64,000 nt of DNA, from positions 35,007 through 99,006 of the forward strand of contig JAIFAC010000455.1 in NCBI GenBank assembly GCA_026545765.1, read 5' to 3'. The notes beneath the pieces were generated by a model. That model saw nothing but the letters and a program-made list of their open reading frames with translations. It was not told where the DNA came from and searched no databases. Of this stretch, positions 1 to 11,930 are shown one piece after another; within the stretch, counting starts at the first letter, position 1; the number at the start of each line of letters is the position of its first letter. Source of the DNA: Plantago major (Eukaryota > Streptophyta > Magnoliopsida > Lamiales > Plantaginaceae). A program made the translations under genes and the position numbers.

Positions 1-275
1 TTAGTCATCTTGTTTATACTATGTTTACAACCAAAATTCTGAGTATACTTTAATCTTGAATATATTTAAGGTGACCATTCCAACATTAACTACGTACCAG
101 CACTAAATTCTTGTCATACGTTCAACTATATACCAAGCAGTACTTGTCCTTAGAAACTTGCAACTTGCCAATTGCCTGTACTTCTCAATCTCTCTCGAGC
201 TATTTAATTTCGATTCAATAACTCAAACTGCTCACTGATTGATTGATTGATTACCAAGGAGAACAAGAAAATAAA
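1..275 (+). promoter_or_regulatory. Upstream region and 5' leader of first LEA_2 gene
   Basis: AT-rich sequence with no coding potential on either strand. A TATA-like stretch (actatata) lies at about 125-132, roughly 145 bases before the start codon. A short GATT tandem repeat at about 237-252 precedes the ATG at 276. The promoter role is inferred from position only. Confidence 0.4.
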
Positions 276-929
276 ATGGAAGTAGATGGTCACAGAAACC
301 CGTTAGCACCAGCAAGCAAATACGGCAGAAGCGACGAAGAATACGGCAATATCCGACTTCAAACACCACAAAACCACCAAAAACCAACCGACAAACGTTT
401 CATCTACGTTTTACTCGCCGTGGTTCTCTTCAGCATTGCCTTCTTAATATTCGGCCTAGCCTTTCTTAGAATTGAAACTCCATCAATCCGGTTATCGAGC
501 GTTTCTGTATCCAATCTCCTCAACAATACTGTGTCGCTTAACGTTACCATGGTCGCGTCAGTCCTGGTGAGGAACCGGAACTTCGGAACTTACCGGTTTC
601 ATGGTGGAAGCGTGAGTTTGGTGTACGACAACACGACGATTGGGACAGGGAGTATTTTCGAAGGAAGTGTCGGGAGGAGAAGCAGGAGGGAAATTAATGT
701 GACGGTTGGGGTGATTTCGTCGCAAACTTATGATTTAGCGGCGATTAATTCTACGACGAATTTTACTCGAGATGTCGGTTCTGGTTTAGTGAACTTGAGG
801 AGCTTTGCCGAGTTAAGAGGTCAAGTGCGGGCGATGAGGATCATGAACCGGCATAGAAGATCTTTCATGAATTGTTCTATGGCTCTTAATCTTACTAGCC
901 AAGCCATCCAAAATTTGTCATGTCAATGA
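276..929 (+). CDS. LEA_2 family (NDR1/HIN1-like) membrane protein, copy 1
   Basis: Single-exon gene of 217 residues. I chose the ATG at 276; the open frame extends upstream to 243 but has no other ATG. The N-terminus is hydrophilic with the short motif NPLAPAS at residues 8-14, common near the start of plant LEA_2 proteins. One membrane segment follows at about residues 42-64 (after a basic DKR), then a beta-rich LEA_2 domain with several N-glycosylation sites (NNT, NVT, NTT, NST, NFT, NLT) and a C-terminal Cys-rich end (NCSMAL...LSCQ). The family includes NDR1/HIN1-like proteins that sit in plasma or endomembranes and take part in defence or stress responses; the exact role here is unknown. 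It is the most divergent of the four copies and lacks the KF...ATT..Y core shared by the other three. The reading frame is intact. Confidence 0.92.
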   Translation: MEVDGHRNPLAPASKYGRSDEEYGNIRLQTPQNHQKPTDKRFIYVLLAVVLFSIAFLIFGLAFLRIETPSIRLSSVSVSNLLNNTVSLNVTMVASVLVRNRNFGTYRFHGGSVSLVYDNTTIGTGSIFEGSVGRRSRREINVTVGVISSQTYDLAAINSTTNFTRDVGSGLVNLRSFAELRGQVRAMRIMNRHRRSFMNCSMALNLTSQAIQNLSCQ

Positions 930-3722
930 ATATCTTTTACGTACCCTTCTTTTTTCTACAAAAAATTACTACCATTTTTTTATGTAAATTGGTTCATACT
1001 AGTTTTATTTTTGGAATGTAAAGAGTATGCAGAGTTCCTTACTTTCTAGGATAATAATAATTACTACTATATGTTTTTCATCTAATCATGATAAGGTTAT
1101 GTTTAATTTCTTTGGATAAATTGCAAATTAAGTGATGCATGCCTAGCGCTTAAAATTTAAAAAACCTGGTTAACAACACATATTTTAACATGATTTTCTT
1201 GTTTTTAATCGTTAGTCAAACAACATGAGACTCTTACGTAGTTGAAAGCTAGCTACTTTAATAAGCAATATTAACTTTGGCCAAACTCTACTAAACAATT
1301 ATATTTATATCTATACCCTTCTCTCTTTTTGAAAAATTACATATACTCCCTCCTAAATGTTCTCTTTGCACATTAGTCTCTTATATTTGAACAATTACAA
1401 CCAAAAAATGAACCTATTGACCATTACACAAAGGTCCAATCCGTTAAACAACCAGTGGTGGCAAGGGAAAGAAATCACTTGGTGAGCCATTTTTCCATTT
1501 TCTGAGTGCACCTATATGTAATTTAAACTTTCAAACAATTTGTATTTTTCTTACAAACTTTCACCTCATTACAAAATGGCCCAAAACCATTTTTTATACA
1601 TCTCAAAAGCCTTTTTCATTTTCGAATTTACCCAAATAAAATTTCAAAATAGCCGCCTTAAATGTTCTAATTCTTAAACCCAAACCTAAAACTTAATCTT
1701 CATCAAATATATATGAAATGGGTCTCCATGGGAGTGGGACCCATTAAAGCTCCAACCGGAGCTTCAGTTGAAACTCCAATCGGAGCTTGAAAACATCTCC
1801 ATGTCGAAGTTGTTAACGGCTCAAACATGGAGCTATTAACAATGGAGCTGTAATTTAAAGCTCTCATCGCCCAATCGAGCTTTAAGTTATAGCTCACCGA
1901 ATGGATCTGTGATGGGAGCTGGTTTGGAGCATTGATTGGTGCTCCAATCAGCGCTCTAGTGAGTCTCCTACATGGGTGTAAGTCCATTTTATCCTTGAAC
2001 ATCTATTTTACATTTGGTCGGAGTGGTGTTGGTTGCTGGTGGCTGGTGGAGGTGGTCGTGGTGGAAGAAAAGTTTTTTTATTCTATTTTTTTCCAATTTT
2101 TTTTTGTCTTTTTATCTATTTTATTTTCCACATGTATAGACATGGTATTCCCATGTTGACGCGCATTGTTTTGCCTCCGACCAAACCCATTAGCTAGGAG
2201 GTTTTTGAACTATTTATAATTGATGAATTAGAAGGGACTAATGTATAATTGCAAAAGAAAAATGTATTTACATGACAAATCTAAAATATTAGAAAGTTGA
2301 TTTGCGGATCAAATCAAGGTTAGTGTTTTTCAGAAAAAGTTATTATTACAATCTAAGTTGGCCCATCTAAGTTTGTCACATAGTTATTACACATACCGGG
2401 TAAATTTGTTTAAGGTTGTTAATACAAATATGATATAATTGATTTGGGGACCGAATCAATATTCAATTTTCAAAGCAAAATTGAAAGTTCTACAACAATG
2501 TAGCAAACGAAGACGACGAAAACAAAGACCATCAATGTTGACTTAGTCGGTTCGATTCGGAAATCGATAATTTATGACAATTCTTACCAATTCGGTCATA
2601 TATTCAATCGGAAATAGACTAATTCATGCTAGTTCTTACTAATTCGGTCAAAATTAACAATTGTGTTAAGTTTGACTAACGAAGTACCTACATTTGACAC
2701 AAAGTAAACAAAATGTCGCTATTACTTAAGGTTTTTTTTTTTTTTTAATTTTCCCCTAATGTAATAGCCCTTTAATTTCTTCGTCTTTGATATAGGTCAA
2801 CACGTAGAATTTGGAAAACATCGTTGACATATAAGCTTGAAAACCCTCGCTCGATGTAGATCACATGAATTGTTTTTCCAATCCGAGGGAGAAAAGTTTT
2901 GCAGGTTGTATTTTCTTTGTTGCTTTCTTTTATCCGGGCTGACCCACACAATTTCAATTTTGGATAAGTAGTATTATGGGTTTTAGTTGGGGTTTTGGGA
3001 CTTAATGTGTTAGACATTTTGATAATTGCAAAATCATCCTAGAATTACCAAACTTATATATCTAAGAAGAACTCCCCTAGCTAATGCTTAATCTTACAAG
3101 TGATTCTATAAGTTCAAAAAAAATTCTAAACCGAACCATCTTAATTTTTCAATAAGGTTTATAGAAAGGAAGGAAGAAAAAAAAATTCTTAATTTATTCA
3201 ACAAGGTTTATATAAAGGAAAAAAAGAGATTACAAATGACATACAAAGGGTACGAATTCCAAAAGGTGGTAGTCGTAAAAAACAACTCAAATAATGGTTT
3301 TATGTGGTGGTCGCTATACAATATAGTCTAGAGGTGGATGGCGGGAGAGGAGTCGCTGCCCCCACGTACTAACCTTCCAATATATATGTTCATGTCCCTT
3401 AATTTTTTTTTTTTTTTTTTTATCAACATAATGTGAACGATGGCAAGTTTTAAGTGTTGATATACTTTGGGATTGTGAATAACCATAGATTGAACTTGTA
3501 GAAAATGTGAGGTTACAGAAAAGGAAATGTATTATGTATGTATATTTCAGAAAGAAGTTAAATATTCTATTTACATGGGGTTTTGTTCTAACATGATTGT
3601 ATCAATTAAAATATAAACATTTCCAATACTTTCAATAAAAATTTGAAATTTTTTATAAAATTTTATACAAAACTTTAATACATATAAAGTTTCAGTTGTA
3701 ATTCCTTACACTAATATATACT
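930..3722. other. Intergenic, no gene seen
   Basis: No recognisable coding sequence. A block at about 1700-1990 is rich in the hexamer GGAGCT and its complement and gives spurious open frames on both strands; it may be an old transposon but I could not find its ends. T-runs occur near 2731 and 3404. Confidence 0.5.
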
Positions 3723-4958
3723 TGTTGTAATTCTCTTCAAATCTGTAAGATTATAAGAATATATTTCTTATTATTGGATTCAATGATGAGATAATGATTT
3801 ATACAACGAATAACTCGATCACCAAGATTCTAATTTAAGTCTAATCTAACTAGGATTCTAGATATACATATTCTAACACACCCCGCAAATAAGCGGAGGT
3901 TTATGAATGCTTAGACCGTCACAAAAATCATCAAAGAGAATCTTCTAAGTCCCTTAGTAAAATGTCGTTAACTGATAACGAGTGGGGACATGTAAGACTC
4001 GAACTTCACCTCCGCAACCTTTTCATGAAGTGTATATCCATCTCTATGTGCTTCGTATGCTGATGTTGGACCGATTACCGACAAGTAAATAGCACTAACA
4101 TTGTCACAATAAACGAGTGTTGCTTTATGAACCGGAAAGTGCAGTTCGAGAAGTAAATTGCGAAGCCAACAAGATTCAGAAACAACATTAGCAACACCGC
4201 GATATTCGCCTTTGACCGAGCGAGAAAGAGTGGGTTGTCGCTAGAAGACCAAGAGATGAGATTATCACCAAGAAAACACAATAACCTAAGTGGATCGCTT
4301 AGTATCCGGACAACCACCCCACAAGATCCGATAGGAAGTCAAGGTGTCCACTGCGATTTATATAATTGCAATCCAAAGTCCTCGTTCCTTGAATGTAGCG
4401 ATAATACGCTGAGAGCATTCATATGATCAACCCGAGGATCGTGTATGTGAAGACACACCGCTGAACCGCATAAGAGATATCCGGACGAGTGAATGTGAGA
4501 TAATCAAGAGCACCAAAGAAGTTGACGATATGTGGTGGGATCGAATGGAGGAGCATCCGAGGAGCCGAAGTTTCGCTTAGTGTCGACCGGTGTTTGCGAT
4601 GGAGAGCAAAGTTGACATGCCATTTATCAAGAATCTCGTCCGCATATTGTTTCGGGAGAGAAATAAACCGCCCTTGTTTCGAAAGTTACAAATGATACCT
4701 AAGAAGTAATCGAGAGGACCAAGGTCCTTCATAGCAAATTCGCACTTAAGAAGGCCATAATCGAGTCGCCAAGAGTGTCAAGGATGCAAGAGAATAATAT
4801 CGTCAACATAGAGAAGAATATAGGCAATGTCAGAACCACGCTGGTAGATAAACAATGAATGATCAACTTTGCTATGAGAGAATGTAATAACTTGATCATC
4901 AAGTATTCTAATCTAAGTCTAATCTAACTAGGATTCTAGATATATACATATTCTAACA
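3723..4958 (-). mobile_element. Decayed Ty1/Copia LTR retrotransposon fragment
   Basis: Read on the minus strand. The downstream LTR is about 156 bases (3723-3878), starting TGTTAGAATATG and ending in CA, and is preceded by a purine tract (GCGGGGTG). A second, truncated copy of the LTR start lies at about 4883-4958. Between them are pieces of Copia pol in several frames: reverse transcriptase with the catalytic YVDD motif near 4800 and a MKDLGPLDYFLGI stretch near 4720, then RNase H with GYCVFLGDNLISWSS near 4230-4290. Gag, protease, integrase and part of the 5' LTR are missing, so the 5' LTR is joined almost directly to reverse transcriptase. Frames are broken and no target duplication is visible. 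Short LTRs of this kind fit the Ale/Retrofit lineage, which is inference. Confidence 0.85.
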
Positions 4959-6268
4959 AAATCTTGTACTACATAACATAAATAAAAAAGTACTCAAATA
5001 GAGAGGTTGGTTAGACAATTTAGATTGCGTGCGATTAACCATTTTAGTATTTCGTTGGAGCTTCGGTGAATTAGTGTGCAATCTTATGCTGAATTATGTT
5101 CCCTCTCCCATGGATGCATTATACATAGCAAGCAAACAAAACAACTTTATTTGATTGATTTGAACCGTTAGATTTATGATTTGTTGATGATTAAGAGTGT
5201 TGGCATTTCTGATTGCTTATTGATTGGGGTTTATAGTTGTATTGATACTAATAAAAGATACTAACATTGACAATTGATCAAATAGATCACTAATCACTAA
5301 CTGCATAGACAATCTCATGAACTTGCAAAGACAACTAACCCTTTACAAACTACCGTTGGTATCTATCTTTACAGTGCTTTTTTAGGCTCACTGGACCATA
5401 AGGTACCTCTCACTTCCAGTCGATCGTGGTCTCTTTATAAAAACACTTCTAACCCATTTCCCAAGGTCTCTAACAAAATGTTTCTCTAAATAAATTAGAG
5501 TAAATCAAATAAAGAGTATTACTATGTTTATATAGAGATTTATTGTTGCACTACATTAATTATAATTGTTATAATATCTCATATCACTTCATGGAGATTA
5601 CAAACAACATATAAGTTTGATAATTACTCTTTCACATTAACAAGGTCGCTTTAATAAATTCCAAGCTAATATTAATGTTTCACGGACCTAACCTACTGGT
5701 TTGAACAAAATAAATGACTAATATAAAATTATCTGGAAAATATAATGGAGATTAAAAATATAATCTGGCTGAATCTTCCATAATCTTTCCATAATCTCTA
5801 ATGAGAATGTCCGAAAACCACTAGTTTAGGCGCGTAAGGTTCCATCAGTATTAGAATTAAGGGTTGACTTGGTTGATTCCTTCATTTTGAGTCTACACTC
5901 GTGCCCTTATCCATCCCACTTGCACAGTTTTCTACCAATAATGTTTGATTTTCGACACGTAATTAATTAATACTAACGTATGTAACAGGTTGGTTGTGAG
6001 TCTTGTGACTGACTGGTCAGGCCGGTCTTTATTCTCTAGTGAGTTTTAAAATTCAATCTGTCTATTTAATTAACTGTAATCCTTGTAATTGTACTCTTCT
6101 CCATGACTTATATTCTCTCTTTATGCAAGCGGCATGGATCAGATCATCCTGTTACTGCTCTTCACGCCACCACTTGTATAAAAGATTGTCATCATTGATA
6201 TCAATGAAGTTTGATTATTATCCCTAAAAGCTTTTCCTTTTATGCCAAACTTTTTCAACTTTAACTAA
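4959..6268. other. Intergenic, no gene seen
   Basis: AT-rich sequence without a convincing coding region. The short open frame near 6039-6227 has no family features. Confidence 0.4.
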
Positions 6269-6389
6269 GAATTAATCTTATACCGTAAATGTAAAATGTT
6301 TAATTTTTTTTATATAATGAAAATTACCCCTAAAGTTTCATTATATAAAAAAAATTGAATATTTTACATTTGCGGTTTAACATTAATTC
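6269..6389. repeat. Hairpin MITE-like inverted repeat
   Basis: Two arms of about 54 bases (6269-6322 and 6336-6389) are near-perfect reverse complements around a 13-base centre. Outer ends read GAATTAAT and ATTAATTC. A related arm sequence (tttcataatg...caacattttacatttacg) occurs near 25890-25930, which suggests a dispersed family. No coding capacity. Superfamily not assigned. Confidence 0.65.
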
Positions 6390-7039
6390 AGAATAAAGCT
6401 AAAAAAATAATCAAAAAATTCAAAGCGGTAAACTCGTCTTTATTTTATAAGAAGCTACTAATTAGATGATCCTCCAAATTATTCTAACACGTCATCTTTA
6501 CTATGACTAGTAATACTTTCATCAATTATAAGATATCCAACCAAACAATTATGAAGAATTGATCGCATGATTGGCTCCGTAAACCTAATCGCTAGGTTGA
6601 TGGTATTTAACGCTGATCAGAACTTTTGGGACGGAGAAGTATGTTTTTTTAAGTTGATAGCTCAATACGAATTGGAGGTGGGGAGGGAATTGGACATTAT
6701 AGTATCAAAATTAGAATACTAGTTAGCGTATAGGACCAATAGCGATCGTGAAAAATTTACGAGATGTACAGGACCAAGTTGTAAATTTTCCTAGATATCA
6801 GTAGTATCAGGACCGAAGAGTCGTAAATACTCCACAAGGTCTTAAGTCAATAATAATATTCAAAGCCGTGAAAACGCGGTTATATACAACATTTTCAAAA
6901 ACTTAATTTTGTTACAGAAGACAGACAAGACTCAAGTCATCTAACAAATGATGACCTTGTACTATCCTCGTATTTAGTTCTTATCTTCTCATTCTTCTAA
7001 ACTATCACTTCTCAAATTCCTCACCTGATATCAGCACCT
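6390..7039 (+). promoter_or_regulatory. Upstream region of second LEA_2 gene
   Basis: No coding sequence. The promoter of the gene starting at 7040 is presumably here, but no element can be named with confidence. Confidence 0.35.
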
Positions 7040-7735
7040 ATGGCTAATCAATTAGATAAGGTTGAGCAAGTGACACCTCTGGCCCCTGCCTCACACCGGA
7101 GCTTCACCGCAGTCGAACATGCACACGTTTCATTCTCACAAGATCATTCCCCCAAATTTCCAAGCCGAAAATGCATCAAACTATGCGGATGTCTCTCCGC
7201 GATATCTCTTGTCATAGTGACAATCGTGTTGATACTCATGCTCACCGTGTTTCACATCAAGAACCCTGTCCTGGAAATTAACTCTGTCAGGATCGAAGGA
7301 GCAAACACTCTGAGTAACAACACGGCCAGTTTCAGCCCACGTGTTAACTTGACGCTACTCGCTGATATCTCGGTAAAAAATCCTAATGCGGCCTCGTTCA
7401 AGTTCAGGAACGCAACAACAACAGTGTACTATGATGGTTCTGTCGTCGGCGAAACTAGGACCCCAGAGGGCAGGGCACCGGCACGTAGGACCGTGTCAAT
7501 GAGTCTGACAGCTGTTGATATTATGGCGGATCGGATAGTCAGAGTACCGCGGTTTGGCAGCGATTTAGCTTCCGGGTTATTGCCAATTAGTACTTACACG
7601 AGACTAGATGGTAAGGTGAAGATCACAGATGTTATTAAGAGGAGTTTTGTTGTTAGAATGAATTGTACCATGAATTTTGATTTGCTTAGCCAGGCTGTTC
7701 AGGATCAGAGGTGTAGGAGCAGGGTTTCTTTGTAG
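7040..7735 (+). CDS. LEA_2 family (NDR1/HIN1-like) membrane protein, copy 2
   Basis: Intact single-exon gene of 231 residues with the first ATG of the frame at 7040. The N-terminus carries VTPLAPAS (residues 11-18), the same motif as copy 1, followed by a basic Cys-containing stretch (RKCIKLCGC) and one membrane segment at about 51-72. The C-terminal LEA_2 domain contains the family core FKFRNATTTVYYDGSVVG and conserved LDGKVKI and MNCTMNF segments. It is clearly paralogous to the genes at 8371 and 15415 (shared TIVLIL.LTVF membrane end and PEG/PKGEA-like loop). Expected to be a single-pass membrane protein with the LEA_2 domain outside the cytosol; a stress or defence role is known for the family only. 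Confidence 0.93.
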   Translation: MANQLDKVEQVTPLAPASHRSFTAVEHAHVSFSQDHSPKFPSRKCIKLCGCLSAISLVIVTIVLILMLTVFHIKNPVLEINSVRIEGANTLSNNTASFSPRVNLTLLADISVKNPNAASFKFRNATTTVYYDGSVVGETRTPEGRAPARRTVSMSLTAVDIMADRIVRVPRFGSDLASGLLPISTYTRLDGKVKITDVIKRSFVVRMNCTMNFDLLSQAVQDQRCRSRVSL

Positions 7736-8211
7736 CTAGATTTATCTTCTTTCTTTTTTTAGCAAGCAACGGTTTGTAATTATCAGCATCAGGCTAATCA
7801 GTCTGAGAGCTAATTTCCATGATATAGTAGGACTTTTGTGTTTGAGTCTGTACTCCGTACCAACTCTTGATGATGTTTAATTTGATTTATGATTACCTCA
7901 CTGCTTATCGTACACCCAAACGGTCGATAAAGCCGATCCTACCATAACGCGATCCAAACAAAAGCAACAAAAGTTAAGCATGGGACAAATACTTTACTTC
8001 AATAATCAAGTTATTTAAAAACCGTATTTCTTGAAATTTTATGTTTGCCTTTACGATGTTGGGAACATCAATTATTATTCTAGATTGTTAAGCTAAGAGC
8101 AATTGGCTAAATTCCATTAACTTCTCAATTTAATATGAGTAGGAGTTTAGCTTGATGAGAACATATATATATGGCGTAATTGGTCCGTTCATCGGGGTAA
8201 TTCTACCCACA
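7736..8211. other. Intergenic between LEA_2 copies 2 and 3
   Basis: 3' flank of copy 2 and distal upstream region of copy 3; AT-rich, nothing else seen. Confidence 0.4.
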
Positions 8212-8310
8212 AATGTGGTCAGCGGTCAAAGCCCTTAAAAAATGAATTTGAAAGGCTACAACAATTGAAACTTTTGTCACCATTCATTCGTACACAAACA
8301 CAAATTATTA
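8212..8310 (+). promoter_or_regulatory. Upstream block of LEA_2 copy 3 with W-box
   Basis: Contains GGTCAA at 8224-8229, the reverse complement of the W-box core TTGACC bound by WRKY factors, about 147 bases before the ATG at 8371. The block (ggtcaaagc, ggctaca, ttgtcacc, attaatag in order) is conserved upstream of copy 4 at 15263-15360. WRKY control is inferred from the motif and its conservation. Confidence 0.5.
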
Positions 8311-8370
8311 ATAGCACATATAGCACTTCTTCTCATTAGCTTCGGGCCCTCGGCATTGCTTCTGCCTGTT

Positions 8371-9027
8371 ATGGCTGCGTCCGACAGGCTAGAGCAATCG
8401 AAGCCCTTGGCCTATGCCGGTGTAGATGAACACGGTTTATCGGCTTCCAAATCTCTTCGACAGCCAAAATGCCCCAAACGTGTCATCATTACGTCCGCCA
8501 CTTTCTTGATCATTGTAACAATTGTGTTGATACTCTCGCTCACAGTATTTAACGTCAAAGAACCTATCATCGCACTAAACAATATAAGGATTTCGAACCT
8601 TAATGTGATCAATAAGAATAGTCCTAACCGGCGTCTAGTTAACATGACACTAGTAGGTGATCTCTCAGTTAATAATCCGAATGTGGCCTCGTTCAAGTTT
8701 GGGAGGGCGACAACAAAGATGAGTTACGAAAACCAAATTGTCGATGAACTTGTGACTCCTGAAGGTGAAGCACTGCCCGGGAGTACTTTGCAAATGAGCA
8801 TTTCACTTGATGTTAACGTGGGTAAAATGATGGGAGTACATCAATTCAATCAAGATATAATTTTACAGTACTTTTCATTCCAAACGGATACTAAAATACA
8901 AGGGGAGGTGAATATTTACAACATTCTTCAGAGGAGTTTTGATGCAACTATCCATTGTGCCTTCTTTCCGAATATAGTTTCCAGGGAAATTCTGTATCCA
9001 GAATGTGCCACCAAAATTTCAACGTAA
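8371..9027 (+). CDS. LEA_2 family (NDR1/HIN1-like) membrane protein, copy 3
   Basis: Intact single-exon gene of 218 residues. I start at the ATG at 8371; the frame is open back to 8356 without another ATG. The N-terminus has KPLAYA in the place of the PLAPA motif, then a basic stretch and one membrane segment at about residues 38-60. The LEA_2 domain has FKFGRATTKMSYENQIV and a PEGEALPG loop, closely matching copy 4 (FKFNEATTNLNYETEIV, PKGEAPPG). It and copy 4 share the block RRLVNMTLV and an upstream regulatory block, so they look like the most recent duplicate pair. Only 620 bases separate it from copy 2, on the same strand. Confidence 0.92.
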   Translation: MAASDRLEQSKPLAYAGVDEHGLSASKSLRQPKCPKRVIITSATFLIIVTIVLILSLTVFNVKEPIIALNNIRISNLNVINKNSPNRRLVNMTLVGDLSVNNPNVASFKFGRATTKMSYENQIVDELVTPEGEALPGSTLQMSISLDVNVGKMMGVHQFNQDIILQYFSFQTDTKIQGEVNIYNILQRSFDATIHCAFFPNIVSREILYPECATKIST

Positions 9028-10264
9028 TTTTACATTTTTCTTGGGACTTTTCCTCCATTTTTTTTTTATTTTTTTTATTTCTCATAATGGCGCACGAAGA
9101 ATATAGCTAGGCATGTCCAAGAACTTGGAGGCTCCATTAACATAGAATAGGCGTCGGCTGGATTTGTTGAAGGAAAGGTGTATTTTCACTTTTCTTTAAT
9201 GGGAAAATTACATTTTGCCCCATTGGATATAGCTTAAATTACAATTTTCCCCCAACGGGTTTCTAAGAACAATTATTCCCTCAATTCCATTAGAAACTTT
9301 CAATTTTTCCATTTTGGGCATTCCATTAAAAACTTTCAATTTCTTTTTATGGAAACCCAATATCCCCATTATTAATATTTTAATCACTCTCTTTCATATT
9401 TTATCAATTCCCTTTCTTACTTTTTACCATACACTTATTACTTTATCTATATAAACCATTTTTTACTCAAATTTCTTAAAAATTGTGCAAAAAGCAAATA
9501 ACAAGTTATCTTTGGAACGGAAGGAGTATTATTTTATGGGAAAAAATGGAGGAAGAAAAATTTGTTTATGACATCACAATGATGTCCTAAATAACATATG
9601 GAAGTCCCAAGTTGTCCCTCATAAAAAATTGCCAGCACTTGTGTTATAATAAGGTCTTTCTTAATATTCAGAAAAATTAATACTTTTTTTAAGAATTTCA
9701 CCTATGTGAATTGATGAATCTTTTTATACAAATTTGTTATTAAATAAATAATGGGCTACAAAAACTGCTTGTTGCGAGTAGTATGACGCATGCAATCTAG
9801 TATTAATAATAGTACTAATAACAATAAATAGTAATAACAACAACAAACCTCCAAAGAAAAAAAACGTATCTACTTGGCATCAAATGAGGGTTAATTACCT
9901 GAACACCCAATTTATTTTCATTTTCCTTTCATTGGAAACTTTTAATTGGCTTCATAAAAGTAAATTCTTGGTCATTCAGTAAAACATTAGAGAGTGAAAA
10001 CAAAATTTATAAGTTCAAGTTGTTCTTTTTTTTTTTTTTTGGGTAACCTTTTTTTTTTCTTTTTTTGTAACGTAAGTTCAAGTTGTTCATTAATATGAAA
10101 AGTAAATAGACATTTACCTAAAAGATACAAATATAAATTAACAAATTATCTAACACGATACATTGGAACATTGACACTATTGTCTCTCCTATACTCGAAG
10201 ATATAAATTTGTGCATTTGTACTGATCTTAGAGCTAAGTCGGTAAGGAGTTAAAACTTCGAGGG
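9028..10264. other. Intergenic, no gene seen
   Basis: Very AT-rich. Around 9230-9370 two lines repeat the words ccattagaaactttcaatt / ccattaaaaactttcaattt, a short imperfect duplication. No gene seen. Confidence 0.4.
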
Positions 10265-11930
10265 AATCGTAATTTTTCCCATTATGAGAACAAAATTTCT
10301 CAATTTGTTTGCATTACTCAATAAGGACCTTGCCAGTGTCATTGGTAGCTCGTTGAAAGTGATACACTTTATCTTAACATGTTGTATGGATGGATATATT
10401 AAATTGGTTCATTTTACACCTTCCATGTAGATCCCAGTAATGACTACTTCCAAGATAACCATTCTCTAGCTGAAAGAAAAGTAAATAATAGTGTAATAGC
10501 ATTTCGTGTTCTGTTTTGGCTCTCTTTGTATTGTGTAGATGTACTCATTTGACTACTCGGAATAAAGTTCACTTGTTCCAAAAAAAAAAGTAAATAATAA
10601 AGGAAACCCATTTAGACAATATATAAGAAGGTAAATTCATAAAGTAAAGTGAGTGTTTATGGTTATACTTACGTTAACAAATACTTTCTCAACATTATGG
10701 CACTTTGTCAAGAATTTGAGAATATCAAGAGGATTGATATTACTTTCTCTTAAGATAATTGATTGGAGTTCTTTCACGCTCATGAGAAAAAATACCATCT
10801 TCCCAATCTTGATATCTTTGACCTAGCCCCTGTACATATCAATTGTAATCGGGAAAGATAAGGTCTTCAAAACTATAAAATGAACAAGAATAAATATAAT
10901 AAATTTATGAAGATACCTCTACAAAAGTGCTTGTGATGGTCAAAACTTTCACACGGTACAAAGTTGTTACCATGGCTTGCCTCTGGAAAAGCATCTAGAA
11001 TGTTCTTAGTGATGCCATATAAAGAATAACATATAATGCATTAACGAAGAAAGACGTGAAAGCTGAACTCACAAAGCTTTCCATAATAATGAAAAGAATT
11101 AAGAGTGGGAGCAAATAATCGAATTTTCACGATGTAAGACATCTTGACAACTAATATCTTGAAGAATTTCAAATTCTCAACCTGGACGTCCAAGCTGAGA
11201 ATTTAAAATCCTTCAAGACATTAGTTGTCAAGTATTGTGCTTACATCGTGGAAATTTGATTATATGAGTTGCATTGATCTGAATGACAGACAATTGAAAA
11301 AAAAATAACTCCAAATTGATGGAGTCAATTATAGTTTTTCGAATTGTCAATTCTTTTAAGTTTCCTAACTCTTTTGATGGGAATAATAAATCTAATTGGC
11401 AATTTACTAACTCTAGAATTTGAATACTTAATAATTTAGAAAAGTGGAGGCAAGCACAGACAATTAAATTGGAGAAAATTCGAGAACAAGCTCTCTTACT
11501 CCTAATTCTATAGCCCTCATTAGCCATTAATGTACTTTATCATCATCATGACCTTCATTATTCCAAAAATTTATCAATGATTCCCATGTATATTTCTCTC
11601 GGTAAATGGCTAGCAATGGCGGTCAAATGAAAGGACACATCAAAATTTACATGAATCATTGGGATAGTATGGATAGACTAGCAACAACTTAATTTGGGCA
11701 AGAAAGATAATATGTACTGACAACCTCGATGGAACTTCGCCCATTTTAGACTCATGTAGACATTGAACTAGACATGATAATATTTTTGCTAGGTGTTTGC
11801 ACAAAACTAGATTGTAGACGAAATGATTGAAGTGGAGAGCACTTGAGAAATTTGAGACTAACGAATATACCACGCTTATATAGGAGTTTGAGATTCTCAT
11901 AACATGATTGCAATTCCCTTCCGCCAATTT
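10265..11930 (-). pseudogene. Decayed F-box/LRR (FBD-type) gene
   Basis: Minus-strand pieces in different frames read in the order expected for the LRR part of plant F-box/FBD/LRR proteins. From high to low coordinates: WLMRAIELGVRELVLEFSPI then a stop (about 11530-11470), ILELVNCQLDLLFPSKELG and LKELTIRKTIID (about 11425-11320), VENLKFFKILVVKMSYIVKI and APTLNSFHYYGKLCEF (about 11190-11060), then after probable introns ELQSIILRESNINPLDILKF with CHNVEKVFVN (about 10790-10675), and VKIKCITFNELPMTLARSLL (about 10370-10290). Stops and frame changes interrupt it, and no F-box is visible at the 5' side. The piece at 11640-11927 is open but only weakly related. It sits among the LEA_2 copies on the opposite strand. 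Confidence 0.6.
11123..11268. repeat. Inverted repeat inside the F-box/LRR pseudogene
   Basis: About 65-base arms (about 11123-11188 and 11199-11268) are imperfect reverse complements around a centre TGGACGTCCA that is itself palindromic. The minus-strand arm at lower coordinates keeps an LRR reading (VENLKFFKILVVKMSYIVKI) whereas the other arm breaks the frame, so the palindrome probably arose by inverted duplication within the gene. Confidence 0.7.

Noticed and set aside
1703..2159. Open frames of 99 and 75 codons in the GGAGCT-rich block
   Set aside because: Repetitive composition makes both strands open; no protein family seen.
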